Shown: positions 22,589 to 32,179 of the stretch, one piece after another
Layout: each line of letters opens with the position of its first letter
Numbering within the stretch: position 1 is the stretch's first letter
Assembly: GCF_041949975.1 (NCBI RefSeq)
Contig: NZ_JBHFQG010000004.1
Span: 1-64,000 of the forward strand
Length of the DNA stretch: 64,000 nucleotides
Direction of reading: 5' to 3'
From: Alteribacillus sp041949975
GTDB lineage: Bacteria > Bacillota > Bacilli > Bacillales > Marinococcaceae
Position numbers and translations under genes: made by a program
Notes under the pieces: model-generated
What the model was told of the DNA's origin: nothing
Database searches by the model: none
Seen by the model: only the letters and a program-made list of their open reading frames with translations

Positions 22589-25018
22589 ATGTTTATTACT
22601 AGAAGAAGACAGCGAAGCAAAATAACTGCTGCTTTTCTCATCTTTGTTTTTTTAGCATCAGTGATCTTTAACGGAGCTGGTGCTAAAGAAATGAAAGATG
22701 AGGAAAAACTTGCGGCTCTTGTCGGTGATCATAATCTTACAAGTAATCAAAGGGAAACGGTACTTGTAGAATTAACGGAGCCTGGTTATATTGAAGGAAA
22801 ACAACAAGGACAGACAATTTCAAAAAAGAACTTACAGACCGCACGGAGCGAAGTAAAAGATAAAATAAAGAATAAAATTAACTCCCCAACAATCAAAAGA
22901 GAATACGACCATGTATTTTCTGGATTTTCATTAGAATTGAAAGGAAACGATATTCCTGACCTATTAACAGTGGAAGGAGTTAAGGCAGTATATCCGTCGG
23001 TAGAATATGAAGTGGATGTACAAGCACCTCTATCCATACTTAAACAAAAAGAATTTCATCCGCAAATGAATGATAGTGCACCATACGTAGGAGCACCTGA
23101 AGCATGGGAGCAAGGATTAACCGGACAAGGAATTACTGTTGCTGTCATTGATACTGGCGTAGATTATACCCATCCTGATTTAGAGCATGCTTTCGGAGAT
23201 TACAAAGGATATGACTTTGTGGATGATGACGGTGATCCTCAAGAAACACCGCCGGGTGAGGAAGAAGATGTAGAAACAAACCATGGAACTCATGTTGCTG
23301 GCACGATTGCTGCTAATGGAAAGATGAAAGGAATTGCACCTGATGCAAACCTGCTTGGTTACAGAGTGCTGGGTCCCGGTGGAAGCGGAACGACAGAAGA
23401 TGTCATAGCAGGGATTGAACAAGCTGTTGAAGACGGTGCTGATGTTATGAACCTATCGCTCGGAAACATCCTAAATGATGCGGATTATGCCACAAGTATT
23501 GCTTTAGATTGGGCGATGGCAGAAGGAGTTGCAGCTGTTACCTCTAATGGTAATGCCGGGGATGCAAACTGGACCGTAGGCTCACCCGGAACCTCGCGTG
23601 ACGCGATTTCGGTCGGAGCTTCCCAGCTGCCTTATAACTTGTTTGAAACCGAGCTTCTTTTAGATTCAACATCGTTTTCAAGTGCAGAGGTAATGGGTTT
23701 TCCAGCAGAAGAGGATTTATTAGCACTCCAAGATGAGTCAAGAGAACTGGTATTCGCAGGTCTTGGAAGTAAAGAAGAATTTGAAGCTATTCATGCGGAA
23801 GGGAAAATCGCTCTAATGGTACGCGGCGAACTTGCCTTTGTAGACAAAGCTGCCAATGCAAAAGAAGCCGGGGCTGACGGGGCAATCATTTATAATAACG
23901 AAAGCGGCCCAATTCCTTTCTATATTCCAGGAATGGAAGTACCGACATGGAAGCTGGATGATGAAGATGGACAGAAATTGGCTGAAGCTGTTCGTTCAGG
24001 GAACACGGACCTTTCCATTACGTTAGAACCTGCAGGAGAAATAGGAGAAACCATTGCTGATTTTTCTTCAAGAGGACCTGCTTTCGGCACGTGGATGATT
24101 AAACCTGATGTAAGTGCTCCTGGTGTTGATATAACTAGTACGGTACCTACTCATGATGAAGAAGACCCGCACGGTTATGCTTCTATGCAAGGTACGAGCA
24201 TGGCAGCTCCACATGCTGCAGGTGCAGCTGCTCTCATCCTTCAAAAGAATCCTGATTGGATGGTTGAAGACGTGAAAGGCACACTTATGAATACAGCGGA
24301 ATCATTAACAGATCCTGAGGGCGAGGTCTATCCTCATAATACTCAAGGGTCAGGTAGTATTCGGATTTCCGAAGCATTAAATCAAACAACCATTGCTGTA
24401 CCTGGAAGCCATTCTTTCGGAACCTTCTTAAAAGACAAAGGAAAACAAAGCGAACGTCAGCACATTACTGTAAAAAATAATTCTAATACAACAAAAGATT
24501 ATAACGTAGATGTCTCTTTTAAAGGTGATCAAAAAGGTATTTCTGTATCTACTTCCAACAATACAAAAATAGCTGCCGGAAATTCAAAAAAAATTAACTT
24601 AAATGTAAAAGTTGATGCTGCTAAGCTAGAGGAAGGGCATCATGAAGGCTTGATCAGCCTTTCTCATGCAGATGAAACGATTGAAATTCCTACCATTTTC
24701 TTTGTAAAAGAGCCTGATTATCCTAGAGTAACACATTTTTCTTTTCAACAAGAGGAAGACGGATCCTTCCAGATGGAAATGTATACACCAGGTGGGGCAG
24801 ATACAGCTGAAATTGCTCTTTATAAAGGAGACGAATTGGAATATCAAGGTATAGCAGCAGAAGGATCCAATTTAGAGCCGGGTTATAATACTTTAACGTG
24901 GAACGGTCTTCTAAACAACGAGAAGCTTAATCCCGGCACGTATCACTTATTCGCTTTTGCCCAAAAAAACAATCAAGTGGATTATGTATACGGCGGCGAA
25001 TTCACAATCGAAGAGTGA
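22589..25018 (+). CDS. vpr: Secreted subtilisin-like serine protease, Vpr family
   Basis: About 809 residues, with a signal peptide and an I9-type propeptide (to about residue 160). The S8 domain has catalytic Asp189 (VIDTGVDYTHPDL), His236 (NHGTHVAGTIA) and Ser538 (GTSMAAPHAAG), numbered from an alternative GTG one codon upstream. A protease-associated insert (about 365-470, VDKAANAKEAGADGAIIYNN) lies between His and Ser. The C-terminal Ig-like region ends in FTIEE. Layout and length match B. subtilis Vpr (806 aa), a minor extracellular protease. Starts GTG 22586 and ATG 22589 share the AAGGAG site. It lies on the plus strand between phoP and mdh, unlike B. subtilis, and a repeat element follows it directly. 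The protein is acidic, fitting a saline habitat. Confidence 0.92.
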   Translation: MFITRRRQRSKITAAFLIFVFLASVIFNGAGAKEMKDEEKLAALVGDHNLTSNQRETVLVELTEPGYIEGKQQGQTISKKNLQTARSEVKDKIKNKINSPTIKREYDHVFSGFSLELKGNDIPDLLTVEGVKAVYPSVEYEVDVQAPLSILKQKEFHPQMNDSAPYVGAPEAWEQGLTGQGITVAVIDTGVDYTHPDLEHAFGDYKGYDFVDDDGDPQETPPGEEEDVETNHGTHVAGTIAANGKMKGIAPDANLLGYRVLGPGGSGTTEDVIAGIEQAVEDGADVMNLSLGNILNDADYATSIALDWAMAEGVAAVTSNGNAGDANWTVGSPGTSRDAISVGASQLPYNLFETELLLDSTSFSSAEVMGFPAEEDLLALQDESRELVFAGLGSKEEFEAIHAEGKIALMVRGELAFVDKAANAKEAGADGAIIYNNESGPIPFYIPGMEVPTWKLDDEDGQKLAEAVRSGNTDLSITLEPAGEIGETIADFSSRGPAFGTWMIKPDVSAPGVDITSTVPTHDEEDPHGYASMQGTSMAAPHAAGAAALILQKNPDWMVEDVKGTLMNTAESLTDPEGEVYPHNTQGSGSIRISEALNQTTIAVPGSHSFGTFLKDKGKQSERQHITVKNNSNTTKDYNVDVSFKGDQKGISVSTSNNTKIAAGNSKKINLNVKVDAAKLEEGHHEGLISLSHADETIEIPTIFFVKEPDYPRVTHFSFQQEEDGSFQMEMYTPGGADTAEIALYKGDELEYQGIAAEGSNLEPGYNTLTWNGLLNNEKLNPGTYHLFAFAQKNNQVDYVYGGEFTIEE

Positions 25019-25060
25019 ACAACTATTCACCTATAAAGTTTTGTACTTTTTTAACACTAT

Positions 25061-25464
25061 AAAGAAGAACAAAAGCGCAAGCGCCCTGATCAGCCTCGAC
25101 AGGTAAATGTTCTTCAGTCATGAAAGACGCTCTTACTTCCACAAGGATGTGGTGACTTCTGCGTTTCACTTTCGTCGCCAAAAACGCCACGTCCTGTGGC
25201 ATTGGCGACATCAGTACGTCCTGTGCGTCTTTAGCAGAAGGGTCCTAAAGGATGTTCGACTAAGAACGTCACGTCCTGTGCCAACGTCGAACTGGCTTGC
25301 ACAGGATGTGCTGACTTTTGCGTTGCGAAAACGATGTTCGCGATTCTAGCAAAAGTTCCTTAAACCGTCTTGGGCCTCCGAGAGGCTGGGCGCTGAAGCT
25401 AGACGCGGATCAAACAATATGGAGATAGTTATCCACAACTTGTAAAAACATAATTTCCTAAACA
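25061..25464 (+). repeat. Interspersed repeat, copy 2 (longest), with a perfect DnaA box
   Basis: It starts with AACAAAAGCGCAAGCGCCCTG and ends with GGGCGCTGAAGCTAGACGCGG plus a tail carrying TTATCCACA at 25429-25437. Compared with copy 1 it has about 150 extra bases (about 25166-25317) made of GTCGCCAAAAACGCCACGTCC modules and their inverted partners. The outer 60 and the last 150 bases are nearly identical to 4419-4655. Confidence 0.8.
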
Positions 25465-25507
25465 AAAAATAAAAGTCAGCTGCTGTTAACAGAGCTGACT
25501 TCTTTTT
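25465..25507 (-). terminator. Terminator of citZ-icd-mdh
   Basis: Minus strand: AAGTCAGCTCTGTTAACAGC..AGCTGACTT then T-rich, directly after the mdh stop. Confidence 0.8.
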
Positions 25508-25508
25508 A

Positions 25509-26453
25509 TTATTCTTTTGGAAGAGCCTCCATTACACTGCGAACGGACTCTACTGATTTAGCAAACTGGGATTTTTCTTCGTCTGTTAAATCCAGTTCAA
25601 TAACTTTCTCTATACCGTCACCGCCAAGTACTGTAGGTACTCCAACGTACAGGTCTTCGTATCCGTATTCTCCTTCGAGGTAAGCAATGGTTGGAAGAAC
25701 GCGCTTTTTATCTTTCAAAATGGCTTCTACCATCTGGGTAAGGGAAGCAGCTGGTGCATAGTAAGCACTTCCGTTGCCCAGTAAACCGACGATTTCTCCG
25801 CCGCCTTTTCTAGTACGTTCCACAATAGAATCAATACGGTCTTGAGAAATCAGTTTTGTTAATGGTACGCCGCCTGCATTGGAATAACGGATAAGCGGTA
25901 CCATATCATCTCCATGTCCGCCAAGTACAAACCCTTGAATATCTTCAACTGAAAGACCCAGCTCTTGAGCAACAAACGTACGGAAACGTGCGGTATCAAG
26001 TACCCCGGATTGACCGATGACCCGGTTTTTAGGCAAACCGGATTCTTTATAAACTGTATACGTCATTGCATCAGCAGGGTTAGTAAGAACAATGATATAA
26101 CAATCCGGGCTATGTTTTACAATTTCTTTTGTTACTGACTTCATTATTTTAGCATTTGTGTTTACGAGATCATCTCGGCTCATCCCAGGCTTTCTTGCAA
26201 TCCCAGCTGTAATAACAACAACATCAGAACCAGCTGTATCTTCGTAATTAGAAGTCCCTGTAACATTAACATCGGCGCCTTCTACCGGTGTAGCTTCGAG
26301 CATATCCAGCGCTTTCCCTTTGGTCGGATCTTCCATATCAGGAATATCAACTAAAACGACATCACCAAGCTCTTTTTGTGCGGTCATTAATGCTGTCGTA
26401 GCGCCGGTAAAACCGGCACCGATGACAGATATTTTTCTACGTTTAATTGCCAT
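25509..26453 (-). CDS. mdh: Malate dehydrogenase
   Basis: A 314-residue LDH-like malate dehydrogenase of the TCA cycle (malate to oxaloacetate with NAD). The Rossmann motif is GAGFTGATTA near residue 13, with the NAD-selecting acidic end VLVDIPD. The active-site loop GIARKPGMSRDDL carries the substrate-binding arginines, and LGGHGDDMVPL contains the catalytic His. The ATG follows GGAGGAGG. It is last of the citZ-icd-mdh order, 30 bp from icd, as in B. subtilis. Confidence 0.97.
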   Translation of the reverse strand: MAIKRRKISVIGAGFTGATTALMTAQKELGDVVLVDIPDMEDPTKGKALDMLEATPVEGADVNVTGTSNYEDTAGSDVVVITAGIARKPGMSRDDLVNTNAKIMKSVTKEIVKHSPDCYIIVLTNPADAMTYTVYKESGLPKNRVIGQSGVLDTARFRTFVAQELGLSVEDIQGFVLGGHGDDMVPLIRYSNAGGVPLTKLISQDRIDSIVERTRKGGGEIVGLLGNGSAYYAPAASLTQMVEAILKDKKRVLPTIAYLEGEYGYEDLYVGVPTVLGGDGIEKVIELDLTDEEKSQFAKSVESVRSVMEALPKE

Positions 26454-26483
26454 TAATATTGAACCTCCTCCTCCTCTGCTTGG

Positions 26484-27752
26484 TTACATATTTTTGATAA
26501 GCTCATCGCCAAATTCGGAACATTTAACTTCTGTAGCTCCATCCATCAAACGAGCAAAGTCATAAGTTACTACTTTGCTGCCGATCGTTTTGTCCATAGA
26601 TTGAAGAACAAGTTCAGCTGCTTCATTCCAGCCAAGATGACGAAGCATTAATTCTCCAGAGAGAATAACAGAGGAAGGATTCACTTTATCTAACCCAGCG
26701 TACTTCGGAGCAGTACCATGAGTTGCTTCAAAAATAGCGTGTCCGGACTCATAGTTGATGTTTGCCCCTGGTGCAATCCCGATACCGCCAACTTGAGCTG
26801 CAAGCGCATCCGAAACATAGTCGCCGTTCAGGTTCATTGTAGCTACTACATCAAACTCTTTTGGACGAGTCAAAATTTGCTGCAAGAAAATGTCTGCAAT
26901 AGCATCTTTAATGATAATCTTGCCTTCATCTTCTGCTTTCTGCTGTGCTGCATTCGCTGCATCTTTGCCTTCTTTTTCTACAATTTCATCGTATTGGTTC
27001 CATGTAAATACTTTATCTCCGTATTCACGCTCTGCTAATTCATAGCCCCAAGCTTTAAAAGCACCTTCTGTAAATTTCATGATATTTCCTTTGTGAACCA
27101 AGGTTACACTTTTACGACCTTCTTGCAATGCGTATTCAATGGCAGCACGTACGAGACGTTCTGTACCTTGTTTCGAAACAGGTTTAATTCCGATACCCGA
27201 TGTTTCAGGGAAACGGATATTTGTTGCTCCCATTTCATTTTGAAGGAAATCAATCACTTTTTTAACATCGTCTGTACCTTCTTTGTATTCAATTCCTGCA
27301 TAGATGTCTTCTGTGTTTTCACGGAAAATAGCCATGTTCACATCTTCCGGACGTTTAACCGGGGAAGGTACGCCTGTGAAGTGACGAACCGGGCGAAGAC
27401 AAGTAAACAAGTCAAGCTTTTGGCGCAGCGCCACGTTTAAAGAACGAATACCTCCGCCGATTGGAGTAGTCAAAGGCCCTTTAATGGCGATTAAATATTC
27501 GCGGATTGTTTCTAGAGATTCATCAGGTAGCCACTCACCTGTGTTATTGTAAGCTTTCTCCCCTACAAGGATTTCCTTCCAATGAATTTTCTTTTTTCCA
27601 TTATATGCTTTTTCAACAGCTGCATCTAATACTTTGTTGGCTGCAGCCCAAATGTCCGGTCCAATTCCATCACCTTCAATATAAGGAATCACTGGTTCAT
27701 CTGGTACGTTTAATACTCCATTGCTTGTTGTAATCTTTTCTCCGTTAGCCAT
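26484..27752 (-). CDS. icd: NADP-dependent isocitrate dehydrogenase
   Basis: A 422-residue TCA-cycle enzyme that decarboxylates isocitrate to 2-oxoglutarate. Seen motifs are PYIEGDGIGPDIW at the N-terminus, GIRSLNVALRQKLDLFTCLRP (substrate arginines), ENTEDIYAGIE and LNGDYVSDALAAQVGGIG (metal aspartates). HGTAPKYAG followed by tyrosine and arginine coenzyme contacts is typical of the NADP type. ATG 27752 follows AGGAGG. It lies between citZ and mdh; transcription from the citZ promoter is likely. Confidence 0.97.
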   Translation of the reverse strand: MANGEKITTSNGVLNVPDEPVIPYIEGDGIGPDIWAAANKVLDAAVEKAYNGKKKIHWKEILVGEKAYNNTGEWLPDESLETIREYLIAIKGPLTTPIGGGIRSLNVALRQKLDLFTCLRPVRHFTGVPSPVKRPEDVNMAIFRENTEDIYAGIEYKEGTDDVKKVIDFLQNEMGATNIRFPETSGIGIKPVSKQGTERLVRAAIEYALQEGRKSVTLVHKGNIMKFTEGAFKAWGYELAEREYGDKVFTWNQYDEIVEKEGKDAANAAQQKAEDEGKIIIKDAIADIFLQQILTRPKEFDVVATMNLNGDYVSDALAAQVGGIGIAPGANINYESGHAIFEATHGTAPKYAGLDKVNPSSVILSGELMLRHLGWNEAAELVLQSMDKTIGSKVVTYDFARLMDGATEVKCSEFGDELIKNM

Positions 27753-27867
27753 TACTAAAAACCTCCTGCTAAGTGATATTTACAAAAGCTCTGCTTAACG
27801 TCGGCTTAATTGATGTAAAGCCTGTGTTTTTTGTTATGTCATATACAATTATTACCTACTGCTGGAT

Positions 27868-28983
27868 TTATCTTTCATCCACAGGGATATACTTTTGTTT
27901 ATCCGGGCCAACGTATTCTGCACGAGGACGAATCAAGCGGTTGTCACTATACTGTTCAAGTATATGAGCAAGCCATCCAGACACTCGGCTGGTAGCGAAA
28001 ATTGGGGTGAATAGATCATGATCTATTCCAAGACTGTGATAGACAGAAGCAGAATAAAAATCTACGTTTGGAAGCAGACCTTTTTCGCCAACAACCATTT
28101 CTTCTATTTTCACAGACATATCATACCACTTTGATTCCCCGGTTATTTTCGTAAGCTTCTCCGACATATCGCGCAAATGTTTTGCCCGCGGATCCCCTTG
28201 TTTGTATACCCGGTGGCCGAATCCCATAATCTTCTCTTTATTATCAAGAGCTTTGCGAATGTATGGCTCTACATTCTCAACTTCTCCTATTTCAGATAGA
28301 GTAGCCATAACTCTTTCATTAGCACCGCCATGTAAAGGACCTTTTAAAGCTCCAATTGCAGCAGTGATACCAGAATAGATGTCAGAAAGAGTTGCTACAC
28401 AGACGCGTGCGGTAAAAGTTGAAGCGTTAAGCTCATGGTCTGCGTGAAGAACGAGAGCTTTATTAAAAGCTGTTTCTGACGTTTCATCCGGCTCTTCACC
28501 ATTTAGCATATACAAAAAGTTTGCTGCAAAACTTAAATCTTTTTTAGGAGCTACCGGTTCTTTGCCTTCACGAATACGGCTGAATCCCGTAACAATCGCA
28601 GGGATTTTAGCTTGCAATCGGACAGCTTTTTGTTTGTTCGCCTCTTCGTTCATCTCATCAGCATGTTCATCATACAATGCCAATTGTGACACAGCAGTCC
28701 GCAGTGCTGCCATAGGATGCACCTTTTCAACAGGATACGCTTTCATGTAATCAAAAATTTCTTTCGGCACTTCCATGTTTGCTGCTAAGTCTTTTGTCAA
28801 TTCATCAAGTTCACTTCTTTTTGGAAGACGGCCGTTCCAAAGTAAATAAATAACTTCTTCAAAAGATGCGTTCTCGGCCAGATCATCGATGTTATAGCCT
28901 TGATACGTTAAGACGTCATCAATGATGGAACTGACACTAGAGGACGTTGCCACTACACCTTCAAGACCACGAGTTGTGCTCAT
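27868..28983 (-). CDS. citZ: Citrate synthase
   Basis: A 371-residue type II-like short citrate synthase condensing acetyl-CoA and oxaloacetate. The active-site histidines lie in HADHELNAS and GFGHRVYKQGDPRAKHL, and the aspartate in the C-terminal VDFYSASV region. The open frame extends further upstream, but ATG 28983 behind AAAGGAGAGG gives MSTTRGLEGVVA, the usual N-terminus and length of CitZ. It leads citZ-icd-mdh. A promoter and a cre-like sequence upstream suggest catabolite control. Confidence 0.96.
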   Translation of the reverse strand: MSTTRGLEGVVATSSSVSSIIDDVLTYQGYNIDDLAENASFEEVIYLLWNGRLPKRSELDELTKDLAANMEVPKEIFDYMKAYPVEKVHPMAALRTAVSQLALYDEHADEMNEEANKQKAVRLQAKIPAIVTGFSRIREGKEPVAPKKDLSFAANFLYMLNGEEPDETSETAFNKALVLHADHELNASTFTARVCVATLSDIYSGITAAIGALKGPLHGGANERVMATLSEIGEVENVEPYIRKALDNKEKIMGFGHRVYKQGDPRAKHLRDMSEKLTKITGESKWYDMSVKIEEMVVGEKGLLPNVDFYSASVYHSLGIDHDLFTPIFATSRVSGWLAHILEQYSDNRLIRPRAEYVGPDKQKYIPVDER

Positions 28984-29032
28984 ACCAACCTCTCCTTTTA
29001 CCAGAAAATGTGATTTTCTAATCATCCGAAAA

Positions 29033-29048
29033 TCGAAAATGCTTACAT
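29033..29048 (-). promoter_or_regulatory. Candidate cre (CcpA) site in the citZ leader
   Basis: The minus-strand ATGTAAGCATTTTCGA matches the cre consensus WTGNAARCGNWWNCAW at all but two positions. It lies about 50 nt upstream of the citZ start and downstream of the proposed promoter, a roadblock location. B. subtilis citZ is CcpA-repressed. Confidence 0.35.
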
Positions 29049-29218
29049 TTCCGCGTCAAAACAGTCCATAATTCCATATGCATTTATAAGTAGAATGCTC
29101 AGTCTGTTGCAAGCATACGGAACCGCATACTTAAAACGGATTGTCTCTTTTTTAACAGTACTGTTCCATACGCGTTTCTTCCGTAAGCTATGTAGGAAGG
29201 AATTTTGAAGCCCTTTTC

Positions 29219-29247
29219 ATTATAAACACTTTTTACACTTTTGTGAA
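29219..29247 (-). promoter_or_regulatory. Probable promoter of citZ
   Basis: Minus strand: TTCACA, a 17-nt spacer, then TATAAT, about 235 nt upstream of the citZ ATG. Coordinates are good to a few bases. No CcpC-type ATAA-N7-TTAT dyad was found nearby. Confidence 0.5.
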
Positions 29248-29334
29248 CTTAGAACTTGATATTTAGCTTTTTCACAAAAATTATATTACTTCTATTATTC
29301 AGATAAAATTATGAAGGCTGGAGGATTTCATCCC

Positions 29335-29826
29335 TCAGCCGCCGGCGGAAGAAAACATCTCCGCTGCTTTCATTGCCGCATAAGCAATACCGGCTCCAAT
29401 TAAAGGGCCTACCGCTACACCATTAAAAAGAGCTACTGCAAGAATGGTCCCAATAACAAGGGCAGCAGTAATATGCGGATCATTTTGAAGCAGCACTACT
29501 CCGCCTTTTGCAATCAGAGCCACAAATATCCCGGAAGCAAGAGCAATCCAGGCATAATAGGATTTGACTGCTTCTCCAAGTTGTTTAAAACCAATCTCTC
29601 CTGTTACAATTGGCACTAAAACAGAAATAGTAAGAATCGTGACGGCAATAGGTATTCCTTTCATCTGCATAAACGGAAATACTTTGTCGCCAAGTCCCAC
29701 CCATTTTATGAATAATAGAATGAGAACAGCGATTACCAAGGACTGGTTTTTGCCCAGGACTCCGATCGCAAGCAAAATGAGCATAAAAATCGATGCCTGC
29801 GATATCAAATTAGTCCATCCTTCCAC
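29335..29826 (-). CDS. ytwI: DUF441 family membrane protein YtwI
   Basis: A 163-residue hydrophobic protein with about five membrane segments, for example ISQASIFMLILLAIGVLG, SLVIAVLILLFI and ITAALVIGTILAVALFNG. It ends in GAGIAYAAMKAAEMFSSAGG. It has the size and sequence style of the UPF0756/DUF441 family (YtwI, YeaL). Function is unknown. It starts at GTG 29826 without a strong ribosome site. It lies between fxsA and citZ as in B. subtilis, and a GGCTGAGGG..CCTCCAGCC hairpin overlaps its stop. Confidence 0.85.
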   Translation of the reverse strand: MEGWTNLISQASIFMLILLAIGVLGKNQSLVIAVLILLFIKWVGLGDKVFPFMQMKGIPIAVTILTISVLVPIVTGEIGFKQLGEAVKSYYAWIALASGIFVALIAKGGVVLLQNDPHITAALVIGTILAVALFNGVAVGPLIGAGIAYAAMKAAEMFSSAGG

Positions 29827-29891
29827 ATAGTCTTCGTATACATCCTATCATAAATAAACACAATCTGTCATGTAACAACAGACTATCTAGT

Positions 29892-30287
29892 TTACTTTCT
29901 TCGGTAATATACGATATTGCCATTTTGTATTAACTTCGCAAAAATCTTTTGTAGTAATGCTTTAATCATACCTCTTGTATACGGGATAAGAAGGAAGAAG
30001 CCAATCGCATCAGTGATAAATCCAGGTGTTAAAAGAACGGCTCCTCCAATTAAAATACATATCCCATCCAGCACAAGACCTCCGGGAACTTCTCCATTTT
30101 GCATTTGAACCTGCGCTGTTCTGATCGTATGAAGCCCCTCTCTTTTTGCAAGCCATGCCCCTAAGATCCCAGTTAATATAATGAGCAGTATTGTTGGCCA
30201 AATGCCAATCGTGTTGCCGGAAAGTATTAATATACCAATTTCCAGTGCCGGGACGACTATTAACAGCAATACGAACCATTTTCCCAT
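29892..30287 (-). CDS. fxsA: FxsA family membrane protein
   Basis: A 131-residue membrane protein with three or four helices. The family motif is GAWLAKREGLHTIRTAQVQMQNGEVPG, with GGAVLLTPGFITDAIGFFLLIP in the second half. FxsA of E. coli relieves phage T7 exclusion by the F plasmid; the native role is unknown. The start ATG 30287 follows GGAGGGG. It lies between pyk and ytwI, in the place of B. subtilis ytzA. Confidence 0.9.
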   Translation of the reverse strand: MGKWFVLLLIVVPALEIGILILSGNTIGIWPTILLIILTGILGAWLAKREGLHTIRTAQVQMQNGEVPGGLVLDGICILIGGAVLLTPGFITDAIGFFLLIPYTRGMIKALLQKIFAKLIQNGNIVYYRRK

Positions 30288-30316
30288 GGAGTGCCCCTCC
30301 TCAGTTATGCAAACAA

Positions 30317-30352
30317 AAGCTGCTCCGTACTAAAATCGGAACAGCTTTTTAA
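30317..30352 (-). terminator. Terminator of pfkA-pyk
   Basis: Minus strand: AAGCTGTTCCGAT..ACGGAGCAGCTTTTG with T-tract, after the pyk stop. Confidence 0.8.
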
Positions 30353-30357
30353 TCTTT

Positions 30358-32112
30358 TTATAGTACGCTTGCATGCCCGCGATATAGGTCACCGCGAGAA
30401 CCATCTACTGTTATTTCTTCTCCGTCTTCAAATAAGTCAATTGCTTCTTTTACTCCCACTACTACAGGAATGCCAAGGTTTAAACCTACAACTGCAGCGT
30501 GAGACGTTAACCCGCCTTCTTCTGTAATAACAGCTGCTGCTTTTTCAAAAGCCGGAATCATATCTTTATCCGTGCTGTATGTGACGAGAATTTTACCTTC
30601 TTCCATTTTTTCATTTGCTTCTTCTGCGGAACGGGCGATCACTACTCGTCCTGCGGCAGTTTTTCGTCCTATACCTTGTCCCTTGCCAATAACTTCACCA
30701 ATGACATGCACCTTCATAATATTAGTTGTTCCTGTTTCTCCTACAGGAACACCTGCAGTAATTACTACTAAATCACCATGCTGGACAAGTTCAGCTTTTA
30801 ATGATTCTCTTACTGTAATATCAAGCATTTCGTCAGTAGTCTGAGCTGCAGTACCTAGAAGAGGAGTTACCCCCCAAACTAAAGATAACTTCCGAAGCAC
30901 TTTCTCATTGCTGGTCACAGCAATAATTGGTGATTCTGGCCGGTACTTTGACACTATTTTTGCAGTATAGCCGCTCTCTGTTGCTGTCAATATAGCTGAT
31001 GCATCCAGGTTATGTGCTGTATGAGAAACGGATTGACTGATAGAATTTGTTATTGATTTACTGCTTTCTTTTGTGCGCTGACTTAAAATATTTTCATATT
31101 TTAAAGCTGATTCAGCTTTTTTAGCAATATTGCTCATCGTCTGGACAGCTTCTACAGGGTAGTCTCCAGCAGCTGTTTCTCCTGAAAGCATAATCGCATC
31201 TGTACCATCAAATATGGCGTTAGCTACATCGCTTGCTTCCGCTCTTGTCGGACGGGGGTTGCGCTGCATGGAATCCAGCATTTGAGTCGCTGTGATTACT
31301 GGCTTAGCCAATGTATTACATTTTTTTATGAGATTTTTTTGAGCAAGCGGAACTTCTTCCGGCGGAATTTCCACACCGAGATCTCCACGTGCTACCATCA
31401 AGCCATCTGATACTTCTAAAATCTCTTCAATATTTTCAATGCCTTCCTGATTTTCAATTTTAGGGATGATTTGAATGTCTTCTGCCTGATGTTTTTCAAG
31501 CAGTTCTCTAATTTCGAGCACGTCTGAGGTGCGTCTTACAAAAGAAGCAGCAATAAAGTCCACTTCCTGTTTTATACCAAATTCAATATCTGCGGCATCT
31601 TTGTCAGTAATGCCTGGAAGGTTTACTTTAACGTTTGGTAAATTAACACCTTTTTTGTTTTTAAGCTCTCCATTATTTAATACTTTCGTTTTAACATCTT
31701 TGCCGATAATCTCGAGCACTTCAAGTTCAATTAATCCATCGTCAAGCAGAATTTTATTTCCGGGCTCTAAATCTTCTGCAAGCCCGGGATAAGTAACAGA
31801 AATCTTTTCTGGTGTCCCTTCCACTTCCTCAGACGAAATGAGCAGCTCCTGGCCTTTTTCAAGGTTTATTGCTCCGCCTTGCATGGAATGGGTTCGAATT
31901 TCCGGGCCTTTTGTATCTAGAAGGATAGCAACCGTTTTTCCTATTTCTTTTGCTGTTTTCCTGATGGTATCAATGCGTGCTTTATGCTCTTCATAATCAC
32001 CATGGGAAAAATTAAGGCGGGCAACATTCATGCCGGCTTCCATTAATTGCTTTAACGTTTCAGGTGATTCACTTGCTGGTCCGATGGTACAGACAATTTT
32101 CGTTTTTCTCAT
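30358..32112 (-). CDS. pyk: Pyruvate kinase with C-terminal PEP-utiliser-like domain
   Basis: A 584-residue glycolytic enzyme converting phosphoenolpyruvate and ADP to pyruvate and ATP. RKTKIVCTIGPASES and MNVARLNFSHG open the barrel. IPKIENQEGIENI contains the catalytic lysine, and MVARGDLGVEIP and TRAEASDVANAIFDGTDA follow. The extra C-terminal domain of about 110 residues with GGLTSHAAVVG is characteristic of Bacillus and Geobacillus enzymes (about 585 aa). ATG 32112 follows AGGAGG. It lies 67 bp after pfkA, so the two glycolytic genes form one operon. Confidence 0.97.
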   Translation of the reverse strand: MRKTKIVCTIGPASESPETLKQLMEAGMNVARLNFSHGDYEEHKARIDTIRKTAKEIGKTVAILLDTKGPEIRTHSMQGGAINLEKGQELLISSEEVEGTPEKISVTYPGLAEDLEPGNKILLDDGLIELEVLEIIGKDVKTKVLNNGELKNKKGVNLPNVKVNLPGITDKDAADIEFGIKQEVDFIAASFVRRTSDVLEIRELLEKHQAEDIQIIPKIENQEGIENIEEILEVSDGLMVARGDLGVEIPPEEVPLAQKNLIKKCNTLAKPVITATQMLDSMQRNPRPTRAEASDVANAIFDGTDAIMLSGETAAGDYPVEAVQTMSNIAKKAESALKYENILSQRTKESSKSITNSISQSVSHTAHNLDASAILTATESGYTAKIVSKYRPESPIIAVTSNEKVLRKLSLVWGVTPLLGTAAQTTDEMLDITVRESLKAELVQHGDLVVITAGVPVGETGTTNIMKVHVIGEVIGKGQGIGRKTAAGRVVIARSAEEANEKMEEGKILVTYSTDKDMIPAFEKAAAVITEEGGLTSHAAVVGLNLGIPVVVGVKEAIDLFEDGEEITVDGSRGDLYRGHASVL

Positions 32113-32179
32113 TATGGTCCTCCTCTTCTAATCATCACTTTGATTATTGTATCACACAGTCTCTCCTACTTAGGCATTA

